DNA of 64,000 bases from Lichtheimia corymbifera B2541. Taxonomy: Eukaryota; Mucoromycota; Mucoromycetes; Mucorales; Lichtheimiaceae. Under the pieces are notes generated by a model. It saw only the letters and a program-made list of their open reading frames with translations, made no database searches and had not been told where the DNA came from. The DNA is taken from positions 62,001 through 126,000 of the forward strand of contig JNEU01001053.1 in assembly GCA_000697475.1 (NCBI GenBank). Reading direction: 5' to 3'. Position 1 is the stretch's first letter. Each line of letters opens with the position of its first letter. Below are positions 47,880 through 59,043 of the stretch, in pieces. The position numbers and the translations under genes are program-made.

Positions 47880-48280
47880 CTGCATCTTTTGTACTATCAG
47901 GGTAAAGCTATTTAACAATGAACAAAGACCGCTTGTCATACAGCATGCATAAAGAAATCATAAAAATAGTCATATCTCAAAATTTTACAATCAAACGTGG
48001 GCTCTTTCATACAACAAAGTTGCTCGTCGAGGCCGAAAGTATCTTGTGTAGAAGTTTCACGATCATCCCGATTTCGCAATGTCAACCAGCCAAAGTGGAT
48101 CCAGCGGTCGACCTTCTGAATTTTTTCTCGACGACGAACATTGCAGAAACTGGGATCGGCGACTTTGATAGTGAATGTTGCACACAAGGTGCGCTCGACC
48201 CAGCCGAGCAATATTGTTCTATTGAAGATCCCACGTTTCATTGTAAAGTTCAGAGATACAGACACATTTATGTTTTTACA
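47880..48280. repeat. Foldback element A, copy 2
   Basis: Left arm ACAACAAAGTTGCTCGTCG and GAAGTTTCACGATCATCC; right arm CGACTTTGATAGTGAATGTT and CCAGCCGAGCAATATTGTTC. The centre differs from copy 1 (GGTCGACCTTCTGAATTTTT). It is followed directly by foldback B copy 2. Confidence 0.85.
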
Positions 48281-48470
48281 TATGCAGTAAGCGTGATGCT
48301 ATATGACAGGTGGTCTTTGTTGATTGCCAAGTATCATGTTAATGAGCTGTGTTACACAAACACATCCCTCTGCATCGTTGGCTCTATTAGACTCTACCTG
48401 CTTGACAATGAACAAAGACCACCTTCCATAGAGCATCATGGTTACAGCATATGTGAAACACAAGATGCCC
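48276..48470. repeat. Foldback element B, copy 2
   Basis: CATATGCAGTAAGCGTGATG and GACAGGTGGTCTTTGTTGAT are matched inverted by TGAACAAAGACCACCTTCCA and CATCATGGTTACAGCATATG. The pairing is close to complete over 85 nt per arm with a loop near 48370. Confidence 0.88.
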
Positions 48471-48800
48471 ATAACTAAAAATTCTACAATGAAACGTGGG
48501 GTCTTCAATCGAACAAAGTTGTGCGGCTGGGTGTAACGCACCTTGTGTAGAAGTTTCACGATCGTCGTGGCCATTCTCAGATTCACCCAATGTCACCACC
48601 AGCCTCGTCGAAAAAAAATTCTAGAGGTCGACCTGATTCACTTTGGCTGGTGGCGACATTGCGTGAATCTGAGATCGGCGAGTCTGATCGTGAAACTTGC
48701 ACCCAAGGTGCGCTTCACCCCGACGAGCAACTTTGTTCGATTGAAGACCCCACGTTCCATTGTAGAATTTTTAGTTATGGGCATCTTTGTGTTTACCATA
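48470..48800. repeat. Foldback element A, copy 3
   Basis: This copy resembles copy 1 closely: TCGAACAAAGTTGTGCGGCT on the left, CGACGAGCAACTTTGTTCGA on the right, and the same exact central pair CAATGTCACCACCAGCC and GGCTGGTGGCGACATTG. Outer arms GCCCATAACTAAAAATTCTA pair with TAGAATTTTTAGTTATGGGC perfectly, showing high arm identity. Confidence 0.9.
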
Positions 48801-48964
48801 TGCTGTAACCATGATGCTATATGAAAGGTGGTCTTTGTTCATCGTCAAGTAGGTAGACACTGATAGAGCCAAAGATGCAGACGGACTTCTTTGTGCAACA
48901 CAGCTCATTTACATGATACTTCACAATGAACAAACACCACTCTCCATATAGCATCACTCTCATT

Positions 48965-50930
48965 ACAGCATAGGTAAAACATAAAGATGCCTATTTCTTC
49001 GAATTGTCATAATGAAGTGTGGCGTCTTTATGAGACCAAAGGTGATCAGCGTGGCCGTGAGCACCTCCTGACCAAGTTTCATGTTCGAGATGGCCAATAT
49101 CGGCGGGCGCGGTCAGTACATCTTATCTATGTTCCCGCCCATACATTTGGACGCTGCCATTCAAAATCTTCATAATGAAGCGTAGCATCTTCATGAGGAC
49201 GAAACTGCTCGTCGCGGTCGAAAATACCTTGCATGAAAGTTTCAGGCTCGAAATGGGCGATCTCGGGCTTATGGAGCGTCGACCTTACTTTTGTCATTAC
49301 ATTGGGGTCGCCCGCATTCAAAACTTTTATAGTGAAACCTGCGATTTTTAAATGAATGGAAGTGATGAGCATGATCCAGCGAACCTTCTGACCAAGTTTC
49401 AAGTTTCAAAGTGGGCAATCCCAAGGTAATACATACTACATCGATAAATGATAAATCCGGCGCGTACCCCATTTCCGACCGCCTATAGTAAACCCCACAT
49501 TATACCCTCCCATTCAAAATTTTTAAATGAAGTGTGGGTTCTTTATTAAGACAAAGTTGATCAGCATGCCGAAGAGCATCTTGAGTGAAAGGTTGAGGTT
49601 CGAGAGAGGTAATCAAGGTCATGGATTAATTATAGTGTGCATGGATTTGCATGACAGCGCCTGATCAATTTAATTTCCCACTTCTTCCACTCCCAGTTTT
49701 TGTCTCTTCCTCCCATTCTCAACTGTTTCCCCATTCAAGCACAACTACAACCTGCGAACAATGTCCTGGTTCAACCCCTCATGTCAATCCTACAACTGCC
49801 TTGATCCGATTGTCTCTCACTTAATGGCAAGTTCCATGGCGTGTGCACCCCACTACGACACCCGCGTTTCGTGATACTGCACGTTCTCTTGTACACCTCC
49901 TCTTCCACGAGCAATCGTAACAGCATTCATTCCAGCAGTTGCCATTAGCGATGTCTATTCTCCATTGTCTCCAACAGCGTTCACAACCTTGTCGCTCTAC
50001 TACAGCGCTCGCTCTTGCACACTCCTCTGCCACGAACCCACGTAACAGCAGTTGCTATTCGCAAAGCCTTCACTCGATGATCTTAAGCAGCATCCTTTAC
50101 TTGCAGTAACTTGCCCTGAAGCCTCTTTCACGTGAACAGCAGATAGCCATTGTACAGAGGCAACTTGCTTTCAATACATACGGTCTCCTCTGGACGATGC
50201 CATATCGAGTACGCCTCAATACAAGCAATCTTCACCTGGTTGAGCTGCTATGGAAAGTGACCAAGAAAAAGGTTGATCAACAGCCGGATGGAAAAGGATG
50301 AGCAGCAGTATTGAACTTTCAATGGCTATAATGATGGATGCAATCAAGCGAGAAAGAAATCTGAGATGCTCCTTTGGTTACCTGGCGCGTCGTCAGCAAA
50401 GAAGAATGGATCATACATATGGATACGGCCGAGGATACACGATGGATTAGATGGAATTGACAAAGGGGATTATATCTTTGACGAAAGGTGTTTTGCAGCC
50501 ATGGTTGGTATTGGAGTACTCAAGACGATGCATGCAGCAGCCAAGAATACAATGACATAGTTATCCCGTTTGACCCTTATATAGTTCATCCGTATCCTTT
50601 TATCATCTTTACTTTATAAACACCCATAAACCCATGTTCTATGCTTTGACTTTTTTCACTGAATGAAGATGCGGTCGAACACTGTATTTAGAAGGGTACC
50701 GTACTACTAGCACATATGATGTGCAAGATGTGGATCTCATATTGGTTTATGGATCGAAAACGGGAACATGAATTTGAAGGTCGGAAAACAGGGTTGGATC
50801 ATTTACATTCATTTATATCAGTGGATTTTATCAACGCTTGTATGTATGCGTTATGGAGGTCCTTTATCGTAATGGATGGTGTCGACTGCATTAACAGAAA
50901 GATGAAGAGCTGAATGAAATTGCACGTGGC
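48965..50930 (+). repeat. Segmental duplication, copy 2
   Basis: This is the direct partner of 45650-47400. It starts with GCATAGGTAAAACATAAAGATG and includes the same degenerate 150-200 bp units, the same TTCCTCCCATTCTCAACTGT tract, the broken copy of the 150-codon frame, and near 50750 a piece similar to the end of that frame (GAAGGTCGGAAAAC against GAAGGCCGGAAGG). Confidence 0.82.
50288..50560 (+). pseudogene. Broken copy of the 150-residue frame
   Basis: Alignment with 46930-47382 is clear from ATGGAAAAGGA onward, but codon 9 is a stop (after MEKDEQQY) and the acidic repeat has lost bases. The later part keeps the motif YIFDERCFAAMVGIGVLKTM, matching YIFGKRGFTTMDDIATFKSL in the intact copy. 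It cannot make a full protein. Confidence 0.7.
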
Positions 50931-50934
50931 GGTT

Positions 50935-53209
50935 ATACATGCACATCCTTGACAGGTTGTTGCACTAATGGATGATGGTGATGCTTGTCTTTAGAGAGGT
51001 ACCTAAGTATACAGCATCTAATAATGAAGGTGTGTCAAGGTATGTATATGAAAATAATGGTTCCATATCACATTTGGATTCTGTAGTGTGTCGAGCTGCA
51101 TAAAAAGTGATGCGCACGGACCATGCTTGATGCTACAGCCAGCTAAAAGGTTATGAGGGGCATGCACAATGAAATAATAACATATAGCGTAGGTGGTAAC
51201 TGGTACTTTAGCGTCCCATTGTTATATGAAGAGGTCAATACACTCTTTATTTATGATGCATTCGTTAGATGGTCATTGCTGTTTGAGAGCCACTTCATAA
51301 TAAAAATGCTGAATCAATAATAGCAGCAGCAGTATACGAAGATGATGGTGATGAATGTATGCTATTTATTCTGTTATACCCAAATGTTCACATATTATTA
51401 CTGCAACAATATCATTTTAGTCAAATAAGAGCAGCACGTCATGGCTTTGGGATGTGTAGAAGCTCCCCAAGCAAGCCTCGAAAATCAAAGTCTGGTGCGT
51501 TAGCCATTGAGAGGCGTTGGCCAATGGGAACGCCTCAATTTGAAATTCAGCAGCGTCGCGACGAGAGACAAATTGCTGCGCGTAGCCTGGCAACCTCCAC
51601 CCTCTTTGCTCTCTCAACTCCATCGATCGATCTGCAGGGCGTGGTAAGCTGTTTCAGCTACTACGCTGTGTTGGTCATAGTAAGTTATTTCTATCTTTCC
51701 GCTGTATTGCTTGTAATACTCACATGCCTTGTTTGCAGCGACTGGAGGGCCTAATGGAGCCCCTCAAAGCCCAGCTTCCATGGTGTACAATGTCCATGAA
51801 TCCCAGCAGATCTTGATACGACGGTAGCAAGGATGTTGGCCATTCCTCGTAAACTGGCTGCCCACCACGTGTCGGCGTGTTGCATGGGCGTTTGGCCGAG
51901 GACGAAACGCAGACCGGTAGCAGTGTCCAGGGTGCACTAATAAATTGACCGCTATCCAAAGATACCAACAAGTGGCTCTTGTTTGGGTAATGCTAAAGGA
52001 TTCACTGGAGGAAACTGGAGGGGAAGGTATGTTATGCTCTTAAAAACATGTTTTCACTGATCACACAATTGCTACACTTTTCTATCTCTCAAAGACATCT
52101 TCTTGCCAACGAGGTTTTGGCGCATCAAGTCCTGCACCTTGACTGGGATGGGATGTGGGAAACCGCAATCTTCTCTTGGACTAAAGTGGCATATACAAGC
52201 GCCTCGTCGACCTGGAATTGGTGCCTACAGGTAGAGGTTGGGGATGGTTGAGTGGCGACCTTCTCGTTGGTCATCCCTGTGAGTACTTTAGCCTTGGCTT
52301 TAGGAAACCAACAGCTGCTCGTTTATTCTAGTATTTGCAATCAATAAACCCTGTTCTATTACTAAACATAATATATTCTTGTCTTTGTATATATGATAAC
52401 TCACTATCAAGTGACACTTGATCTCAATTGAAAATGATAACTCACGAACGATCCAAGTGATGTTGTTATGGAGTGCATTTCTTGTATATCGCGGTATGCG
52501 TATCGGTGTCATCATTACCAAGCTTTATTCTAAGCATTGTTGTATATGTAACTAAGCCTCTACTATTATCCTGCAACAAACACACAATGCTGATTCATCA
52601 TGTAAACCGGCAAGTGGAAACACAACTGCCAACGTTATAGCCTTGTATAGAAGCAGCTTTTTTTTATACGTGTAGCGACTTGCTTTCAATACATACGAAT
52701 TCCTATAGATATGGATTTGAATATTGCTTTGGAACATGGGATGGAAGGATCTGGATATAGAAAGAGGGGCTGGTTCCTGTGTATCCATTTCAACTTTGGC
52801 AGACAGACACCTGCTGCTATGCAAGTGAATTGAATGATACATACGACTTGAAGCATGAAGGGCAATATACAATGGCGAGTCTCTTTGTATACATAATATG
52901 TAAGCACAATGAAACGTTCATTGATGACCAAACAAAGACTACGCAGTCTCCGTATACATATCCGTATACATATCACTCAGCTCAATCGTCCATTGCCCAT
53001 CACCATCATTATTACATGTATCCATATGCTGATTCGACGTAGTCGTCACTTGCTCACCCAACAAGCAAAAATATAAAGCATTCCCTTTCTTTATTTCTGT
53101 CATTTTTGCTCTATACGGCGTAACCACGTGACCCACAATGTCTCAGATATAGATAGGCTACTTATGCAAATGGTCGGTGCCAAACTCAGAAATTGCTCTT
53201 CTTTCAGCT
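50935..53209. other. Gene-poor stretch with a possible relic frame
   Basis: About 2.3 kb with no recognised gene. A plus-strand stretch at 51420-51655 (ERRWPMGTPQFEIQQRRDER then QIAARSLATSTLF) ends at a plausible GTAAGC donor, and a possible next exon begins after 51738 (RLEGLMEPLKAQLPW) but meets a stop soon. On the minus strand 51938-51750 is open (LRFVLGQTPMQHADTWWAAS). Both look like pieces of a decayed gene. The last 200 bp are presumably the promoter of the nuclease gene. Confidence 0.4.
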
Positions 53210-54976
53210 ATGGGCGTAACAAAGCTATGGGAAGTCATTGACCCTGCGAAACGATCCTACACGTTGGAGGAAATCAGCGCCGATCGTGCCAATCGAGACA
53301 ATCGCCATCAACTCTTTATCGCCATTGATATTGCGCTTTGGACATACCAGGCCAACTCGTCAAAAGGTGGAAGGTAAAACAAAGGAGAGCATGCCTACGA
53401 GGAACAAAGCGAGTAACCCATTGTTGTCATTCATAGGCGACCTCAATTGAGACTTATCTTTTATCGCTTTTGTCGACTCTTTGAACTTGGGATTCGCGCT
53501 GTATTTGTGTTTGATGGACCTAACCGACCTACGTTTAAACGAGACCGTGAGATCAATACCATACCTGTCAACAGCGAGTTTCGGCGAACCGTGATAGCAC
53601 TTGCCAAGCTATTCAATTTCTTTGTATGGCACGCCAATGGAGAAGCTGAAGCAGAATGTGCTGCATTGGAACGACTTGGATTTGTGGATATGGTCATGAC
53701 TGGTGATGTGGATGCTTTTCTCTTTGGTGCAAAACGCTTGATTCGACAATGGCCAACCAAACGACATTCCCCTGTTCCTTGTTATGACATGGCGTGGATC
53801 ACCGACACCACTGGACTTGATCGCTCGGATATGATCTTGATTGCTCTTTTACGTGGATCTGATTATCATCATGGAGGAGAACGTGTCGGCATTCGTGTGG
53901 CAGAAGGATTGGCCCGATGCAAGAAACATTTGCCTTTGATGGAAGCCGTGCAACGCGCTAAACAAGATCAATCGAATGAAGACGATGCTATTGAGTCATT
54001 ATCACAGCAGCTGATTGAAGATTTACAATATGAACTTGCCCATGGTAGTCAAGGATATTTATCAATGCAGTATTCGCAAATCGACTTGGATGATGGCCAG
54101 TTCCCTGACAGACGTATTCTTGACGATTTTGTTCATCCAGAAACACGCATTGCCAACACAACAACACGCGATCTTGATCAATGGATTCACAGCGAGAATT
54201 CAGTGGATTTAGCCGAGATTGCTCATTTCTGCAAAGTTGTATTCGAATGGCCACCCAAATACCTTGTACGACGATTCCAGAATTTATTGTTTCATGCATA
54301 TCTAAACCAGCACCTGCGCAATCTTGCTTTGACACCCAGTGATGCAGTGGCAGAACCAATGTCTTCACAACAAAAACGACGCAAAAAATCAGAATCGTCC
54401 TCATCCTCATCCTCACAACAAACATACATTCAATCGCAAATCGGCTCCTTCTTTGGTGTATCGAAGGGTTTTAATGATCGCAACGATATGTCCACCCAGC
54501 CGAAGCCAGCTATCCTTCATATCCGCAATCAAAAGATGATGGGGAATGTATTGCTATACCACGTTGACTTTGACCTCCATCTATTGGATGACTTTACCGC
54601 CACCATCACGTCCAAGCTGGAACATGCAGATGAAAAATACGCCCAACTTTTGGATCCTGAATGTGCATCACAGGGGATGGATGATACCAACGGTGACAAT
54701 AATGATGTTGAAGAGGAGGATGATCAAGGTGACACGATCGAACCAGAAAAGCTTTGCCGAAAGTGGATGTTGGCCGACCTGGTAGCCATGGCATTTCCCA
54801 CTATGGTATCTAAATTCAAGCAAACCGTGTCCGCAAAGTCAAAGTCAACACCCAAGAAACCAACTCGCAAAAGGTCTCCCAAGGATAAGGGTAAAGGCAT
54901 GCAAACTAAATTGACCGATTACATTATACCCAAAACAACAGCTAGTGATACCGTGGTAGTTCTTGATGATGATTAA
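53210..54976 (+). CDS. XPG/Rad2-family structure-specific nuclease, Yen1/Gen1-like
   Basis: Two exons (53210-53373, 53437-54976) encode 567 residues. The start MGVTKLWEVIDPAKRSYTLE is typical of the family, where the N-terminal Met-Gly threads into the active site. Acidic metal ligands appear in order: IAIDIALW, VFVFDGPNRP, GEAEAECAALE and TGDVDAFLFGA. The helix-hairpin-helix signature follows as LLRGSDYHHGGERVGIRVAE. GSDY with a GG...G loop and the C-terminal chromatin-like region suit Gen1/Yen1, the Holliday-junction resolvase, better than Fen1 or Exo1. The tail is Ser/Gln/Lys rich with IGSFFGVSKG, then a basic patch (KPTRKRSPKDKGKG) and QTKLTDYI, which resembles a PIP box and suggests PCNA contact. 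An upstream in-frame ATG at 53177 is less likely. Confidence 0.9.
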
Positions 54977-55201
54977 TATAAAAGTGTAATTTTACTATGC
55001 ATATTCACATGGGATCATTACTGGGGTTTAATGGCACTGCAATGAGCGTACATAATTCTTTATTCTTTGGACATGCTTATGTGAGGCAATGGAATACTGA
55101 TATAAGCAGCAACATTGGTGCCAGGAATAATTGTTTTTAGAACACACACTCATACATAATTTGTGGGGGCTTAACAGCAACACTACAATGAGTGTGATTC
55201 T

Positions 55202-56850
55202 TTATTCTTCATCCTCCATAGGAAGTTCCTCTTCCATCATCTCCTCATCCATATATTCTTCTTCCTCATATTCCTCATCAGCAGTTGCTTCCTGGTATTG
55301 CTGGTATTCGGAGACAAGATCGTTCATGTTGGATTCAGCTTCAGTGAATTCCATTTCATCCATGCCTTCGCTTGTGTACCAATGCAAGAAAGCCTTACGA
55401 CGGAACATGGCAGTGAATTGATCATTGATACGCTTGAACAAGTCTTGGATAGCGGTGCTGTTACCAATAAAGGTACCAGACATCTTGAGACCCACAGGAG
55501 GAATATCGCACAAAGAGGACTTTACGCTGTTGGGGATCCATTCCACAAAGTAGGACGAGTTCTTTTGTTGCACAGCCAACATTTGGTTCTCAACTTCTTT
55601 GGTGGACAAACGACCACGGAAAATGGTAGCCACCGTCAAATAACGACCGTGACGAGGATCAGAAGCAGCCATCATGTTACGAGCATCGAACATTTGAGAG
55701 GTGAGCTCAGTCACACTAAGGTTGCGGTATTGTTGAGAGTTGAAAGCAGTTAATGGAGCAACGCCCACCATAAAGAAATGAAGACGAGGGAAGGGCACTA
55801 TACATCACGTGAGGATCCCATTCCATTGCCATGGCAACCACAATAATAAACTTACCCATGTTGACACAGAGTTTACGCAAATCAGAGTTGAGTTGACCAG
55901 GGAAACGCAACGAGGTGGAAACACCCGACATAACAGCAGAGACAAGTTGGTTGAGATCAGCATAGTTGGGGTTGGCAAGCTTGAGGGTGCGGAAGCAGAT
56001 ATCATACAAGGCTTCGTTATCAATACAGAAAGTGGCATCACAGTTTTCCACAAGCTGGTGCACCGAAAGCACGGCATTGTAGGGTTCAACGACGGTATCA
56101 GAGACCTTGGGAGATGGCACGACCGAATAAGTGCTCAAGATACGATCAGGGTATTCTTCACGGATCTTGGAGAGCAAAAGAGATCCAAGACCTGAACCGG
56201 TACCACCACCAATGGAGTGAGCAAGTTGGAAACCTTGAAGGCAGTCGGTGCTCTCGGCTTCCTTGCGAACAACGTCCATAATAGATTCCACCAATTCGGC
56301 ACCTTCAGTATAGTAACCCTTGGCCCAAGAGTTGCCAGCACCTGATTGAGCATGGACAAAGTTGTCAGGGCGGAAGATTTTGCCATAAGAGCTGCTACGG
56401 ATGGCATCCATGGTGGCAGGTTCCAAATCCACAAGGACGGCTCTATATATAAAAGCCCAATGAATATAACTCTTTTCGTGCAACGTAGATCACCACCATC
56501 AAGATGCATACATACCTCGGGACATATTTGCCTTGATAGCCTTCATTGTAAAAGACATTGATACGCTCCAACTGAAGATCACTATCGCCAACATAGTTGC
56601 CATTGCCATCAAGACCATGCTCAGCACTGATAGTCTCCCAGAATTTTTGGCCGATCTATAAAGAGAGAGAGAGAATGTGTGGTGAGATGGGTGGATGCAA
56701 CAAGAAGTGTGTCACGCCTATTTCTACGTACCTGGTTACCACATTGGCCTAGATACAACGCGATATAAAAGTATGTGAGATATACAAGAACAAGCCACCT
56801 TCAACATAGCAACAATACTAACCAGCTTGAACGTGAATTATTTCTCTCAT
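55202..56850 (-). CDS. Beta-tubulin with Tyr167 and Ala198
   Basis: Five exons (56850-56823, 56748-56732, 56655-56516, 56442-55856, 55797-55202) encode 455 residues starting [20 protein letters not shown], which holds the MREI autoregulation tetrapeptide. The GTP-binding GGGTGSG loop and [17 protein letters not shown] are intact. Counting codons, residue 167 is Tyr (TAT at 56129-56127) and residue 198 is Ala (GCC at 56036-56034); residue 200 is the usual Phe. Most fungi have Phe167 and Glu198. The C-terminal tail is long and very acidic ([20 protein letters not shown]), 455 residues against about 447 in the family. Exon 2 is only 17 nt. The protein dimerises with alpha-tubulin to build microtubules. 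Other beta-tubulin paralogues probably exist elsewhere, as in most Mucoromycota. Confidence 0.97.
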
Positions 56851-57514
56851 GTTGGAATGACGGTATAGATTTGTTTGAGGTAGATGCGGAGGAGGGAAAG
56901 GCTATTGCAGAGAGTGAATACATATTAGACTGAATAAAAGAGAAAGAAAGAAAGAGAACAACTTACGGGTCACAGAAGGAACGACTTTCAAAAGTAAGGT
57001 GAGTAGGAGGGGTTGGTGTGAGGAAGAGGTTGAAAGAGGAAAAAGAAGTGTGTCAATAATGCTCGTACTACAAGTCTAAATGAGTTTTTTCGTGTCCACA
57101 CGAAAAAGGCAAAAAGGTGCCCACCACCCCCCGTTTTCATCCACCCACAAAAACATGGTACATCCAGCTAATCAGCCAAAAGTGTAATATTGATAGCCAC
57201 CATACATACATGCCATGCATCTAAATTGCTGCATTCTATGTACATTGCAAATCCATGGTCAATCAATGCATGACGACGACCGTTGTTGCTATCGCCACCA
57301 CATCATCCTAGTAGAGATCCTCCACATGGTAACAATAGCAACGTGCGATGGGGTGCACATGTTTATGATGAGGATTCATGATCGATGATGATGACAAAAG
57401 AACAAATCACGTGGAAACGCACAGATCAAGTGTGTGTGTGTGTGTGTGTTATGATACAAATCTCGAACAATGCAAACTTTATGAACTTTTATAATAAAAA
57501 CGATGATTGAAGAT
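56851..57514. other. Intergenic region upstream of beta-tubulin
   Basis: This is the beta-tubulin promoter and 5' UTR, plus the 3' flank of eS19; both genes are on the minus strand. A GA-rich run (56937-56960) reads as a pyrimidine tract on the coding strand. A (TG) microsatellite lies at 57431-57449. No gene seen. Confidence 0.5.
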
Positions 57515-58280
57515 TTACTCATCGTCTTCCTCGTCGACAAGGGTCATGGCAATACGATCCAAATCACGTTGACCATCTTGAGTGATACGGCGACCACTAG
57601 TTTTTGGGTGGAAATGAATGGGTTAGATTGGGATGATGAGTGATCCATGGTTGTTGACTTACCCCTTCTTATCCTGTTCAAGGACACCAATCTTCTCAAG
57701 AGCCTGGAGAACACGGCGGTTGATAGCACCAGAGGCATCAACGTGGTGGGAAGGACGAGAGCCACGGTTGATACGGCCACCATGGACCTTCTTCAAGGCA
57801 CCAACACCAACGTTCTTGCGAATGTAAATGTGGCGGGCAACAGAGGCTATGAAGATGTCATTAATATCCCCATAGCTTAAGCTAAGCCCTATACTTACCA
57901 GCACGGACAAAGAACCAATCGGGATCATAGGGAGCCAATTCCTTGTGAGTACCAGTCTTGACAATATCAACCCACTTGGGGATCTCGAGCTTGCCAGTAC
58001 GCTTCAAGTAGGCAGAGTAAGCCTTGATGAATTCTACGATGGAGATTCATTGAGTACATCATCATCCATCAATGCCACGTCTCTCGTTCACTGAGGTCGC
58101 GTGTGTGTATGTGTGTTGCAAGTCGAGTTGTTGCAATGGGCCATCGCAGGCCAATGACATTTTCAATGGCACACACCAGCACCAACCACCACCTCGTTGT
58201 CCCAAGGGAAGCAAAAGGAAGAAATGTTGTCAAGACAACTTACGGTGAGCGTTGACGTCCTTGACAGTGATTCCAGGCAT
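57515..58280 (-). CDS. RPS19: Ribosomal protein eS19
   Basis: Four exons encode about 145 residues. The start [12 protein letters not shown] is split after 37 nt (58280-58244), continues [73 protein letters not shown], and ends [20 protein letters not shown] with DEEDDE. This is the full eS19 family pattern. The protein sits in the head of the 40S subunit and is needed for 18S rRNA maturation. The DEEDDE acidic end is slightly longer than usual. Small first exon and many introns are typical for ribosomal protein genes in this type of fungus. It is followed on the opposite strand by the LMBD1 gene. Confidence 0.97.
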
Positions 58281-59043
58281 GGCTATATGTTTGCGGGTCG
58301 AAAGAGGGCGAAAGCTTTTGACGGGACAAATTTTTCTTCATTGATTCGGAGTACGCTGTTTTGGCGGTGGATTGGTGCTTGGAGCTCCTTCGACCTCACA
58401 TTTCTATAGTGATCCATTTCTTGTAAGGATAATCGTTTCTAAATCCACTCATATAAATAAAGAGTTCATTGTTACGAAAATGACCCAATTATGTCATGTT
58501 CCGCCTAGAATCTAGCATTTTGGTAGTGTTAAAAGACAGCCTTTTAGGTATGTCATTCTATGTGATTCTACGTATCTCATGTATCCATTGACCCCTACAA
58601 TTATCCATGTATTCTTTCAATTCTTTATTTTCCATTATCAGATGGGTCCTTCGTGATATGGATAGGTATCGTCTGTCTTAATCTTTGTATCGATGTACGC
58701 CTTTGACTAGTGAGCTGCTTTCAAAAGAAGCATCGTAGTTGTCTGAATCCGCAAGAAAGCAATGCCAGGTTGAGGAACAATGATATCATCTTTATTCGCA
58801 GCAGCGTGAGGGATAAGTGCTAAAACGAGTATGGATCTCCTGATCATAGACAATGGGGATGATGCATAGCTATTCTGTTCGACAACGATCACCAAGGCTG
58901 AGCTCCAATTTCGATTTGGGTAAAGGGCCATTCCAAGTGCCTTGTCAGCTGCTGCTGCTGCTGCTGCAAGTTAATTCATGCCGCGTTTCCTTGCGCTCTT
59001 TTCGGCCCCAAACGTTATTCTTCTCCTGACTTTTTTTCCCAAC
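58281..59043. promoter_or_regulatory. Divergent promoter of eS19 and LMBD1 genes
   Basis: A 763-bp gap between two divergent genes. It contains no convincing exon: an open frame at 58707-58931 on the minus strand has no motif. Just before the LMBD1 start lies a pyrimidine-rich tract (TTATTCTTCTCCTGACTTTT). Confidence 0.45.

Noticed and set aside
51440..51520. Minus-strand sequence like the anticodon arm of tRNA-Gln (CCAGACTTTGATTTTCG)
   Set aside because: No T-arm with a GGTTCGA box follows, and the anticodon stem does not pair.
57431..57449. TG repeat and other simple repeats (39869-39892, 12285-12307, 14903-14922)
   Set aside because: Ordinary microsatellites; no CRISPR-like spacing anywhere in the window.
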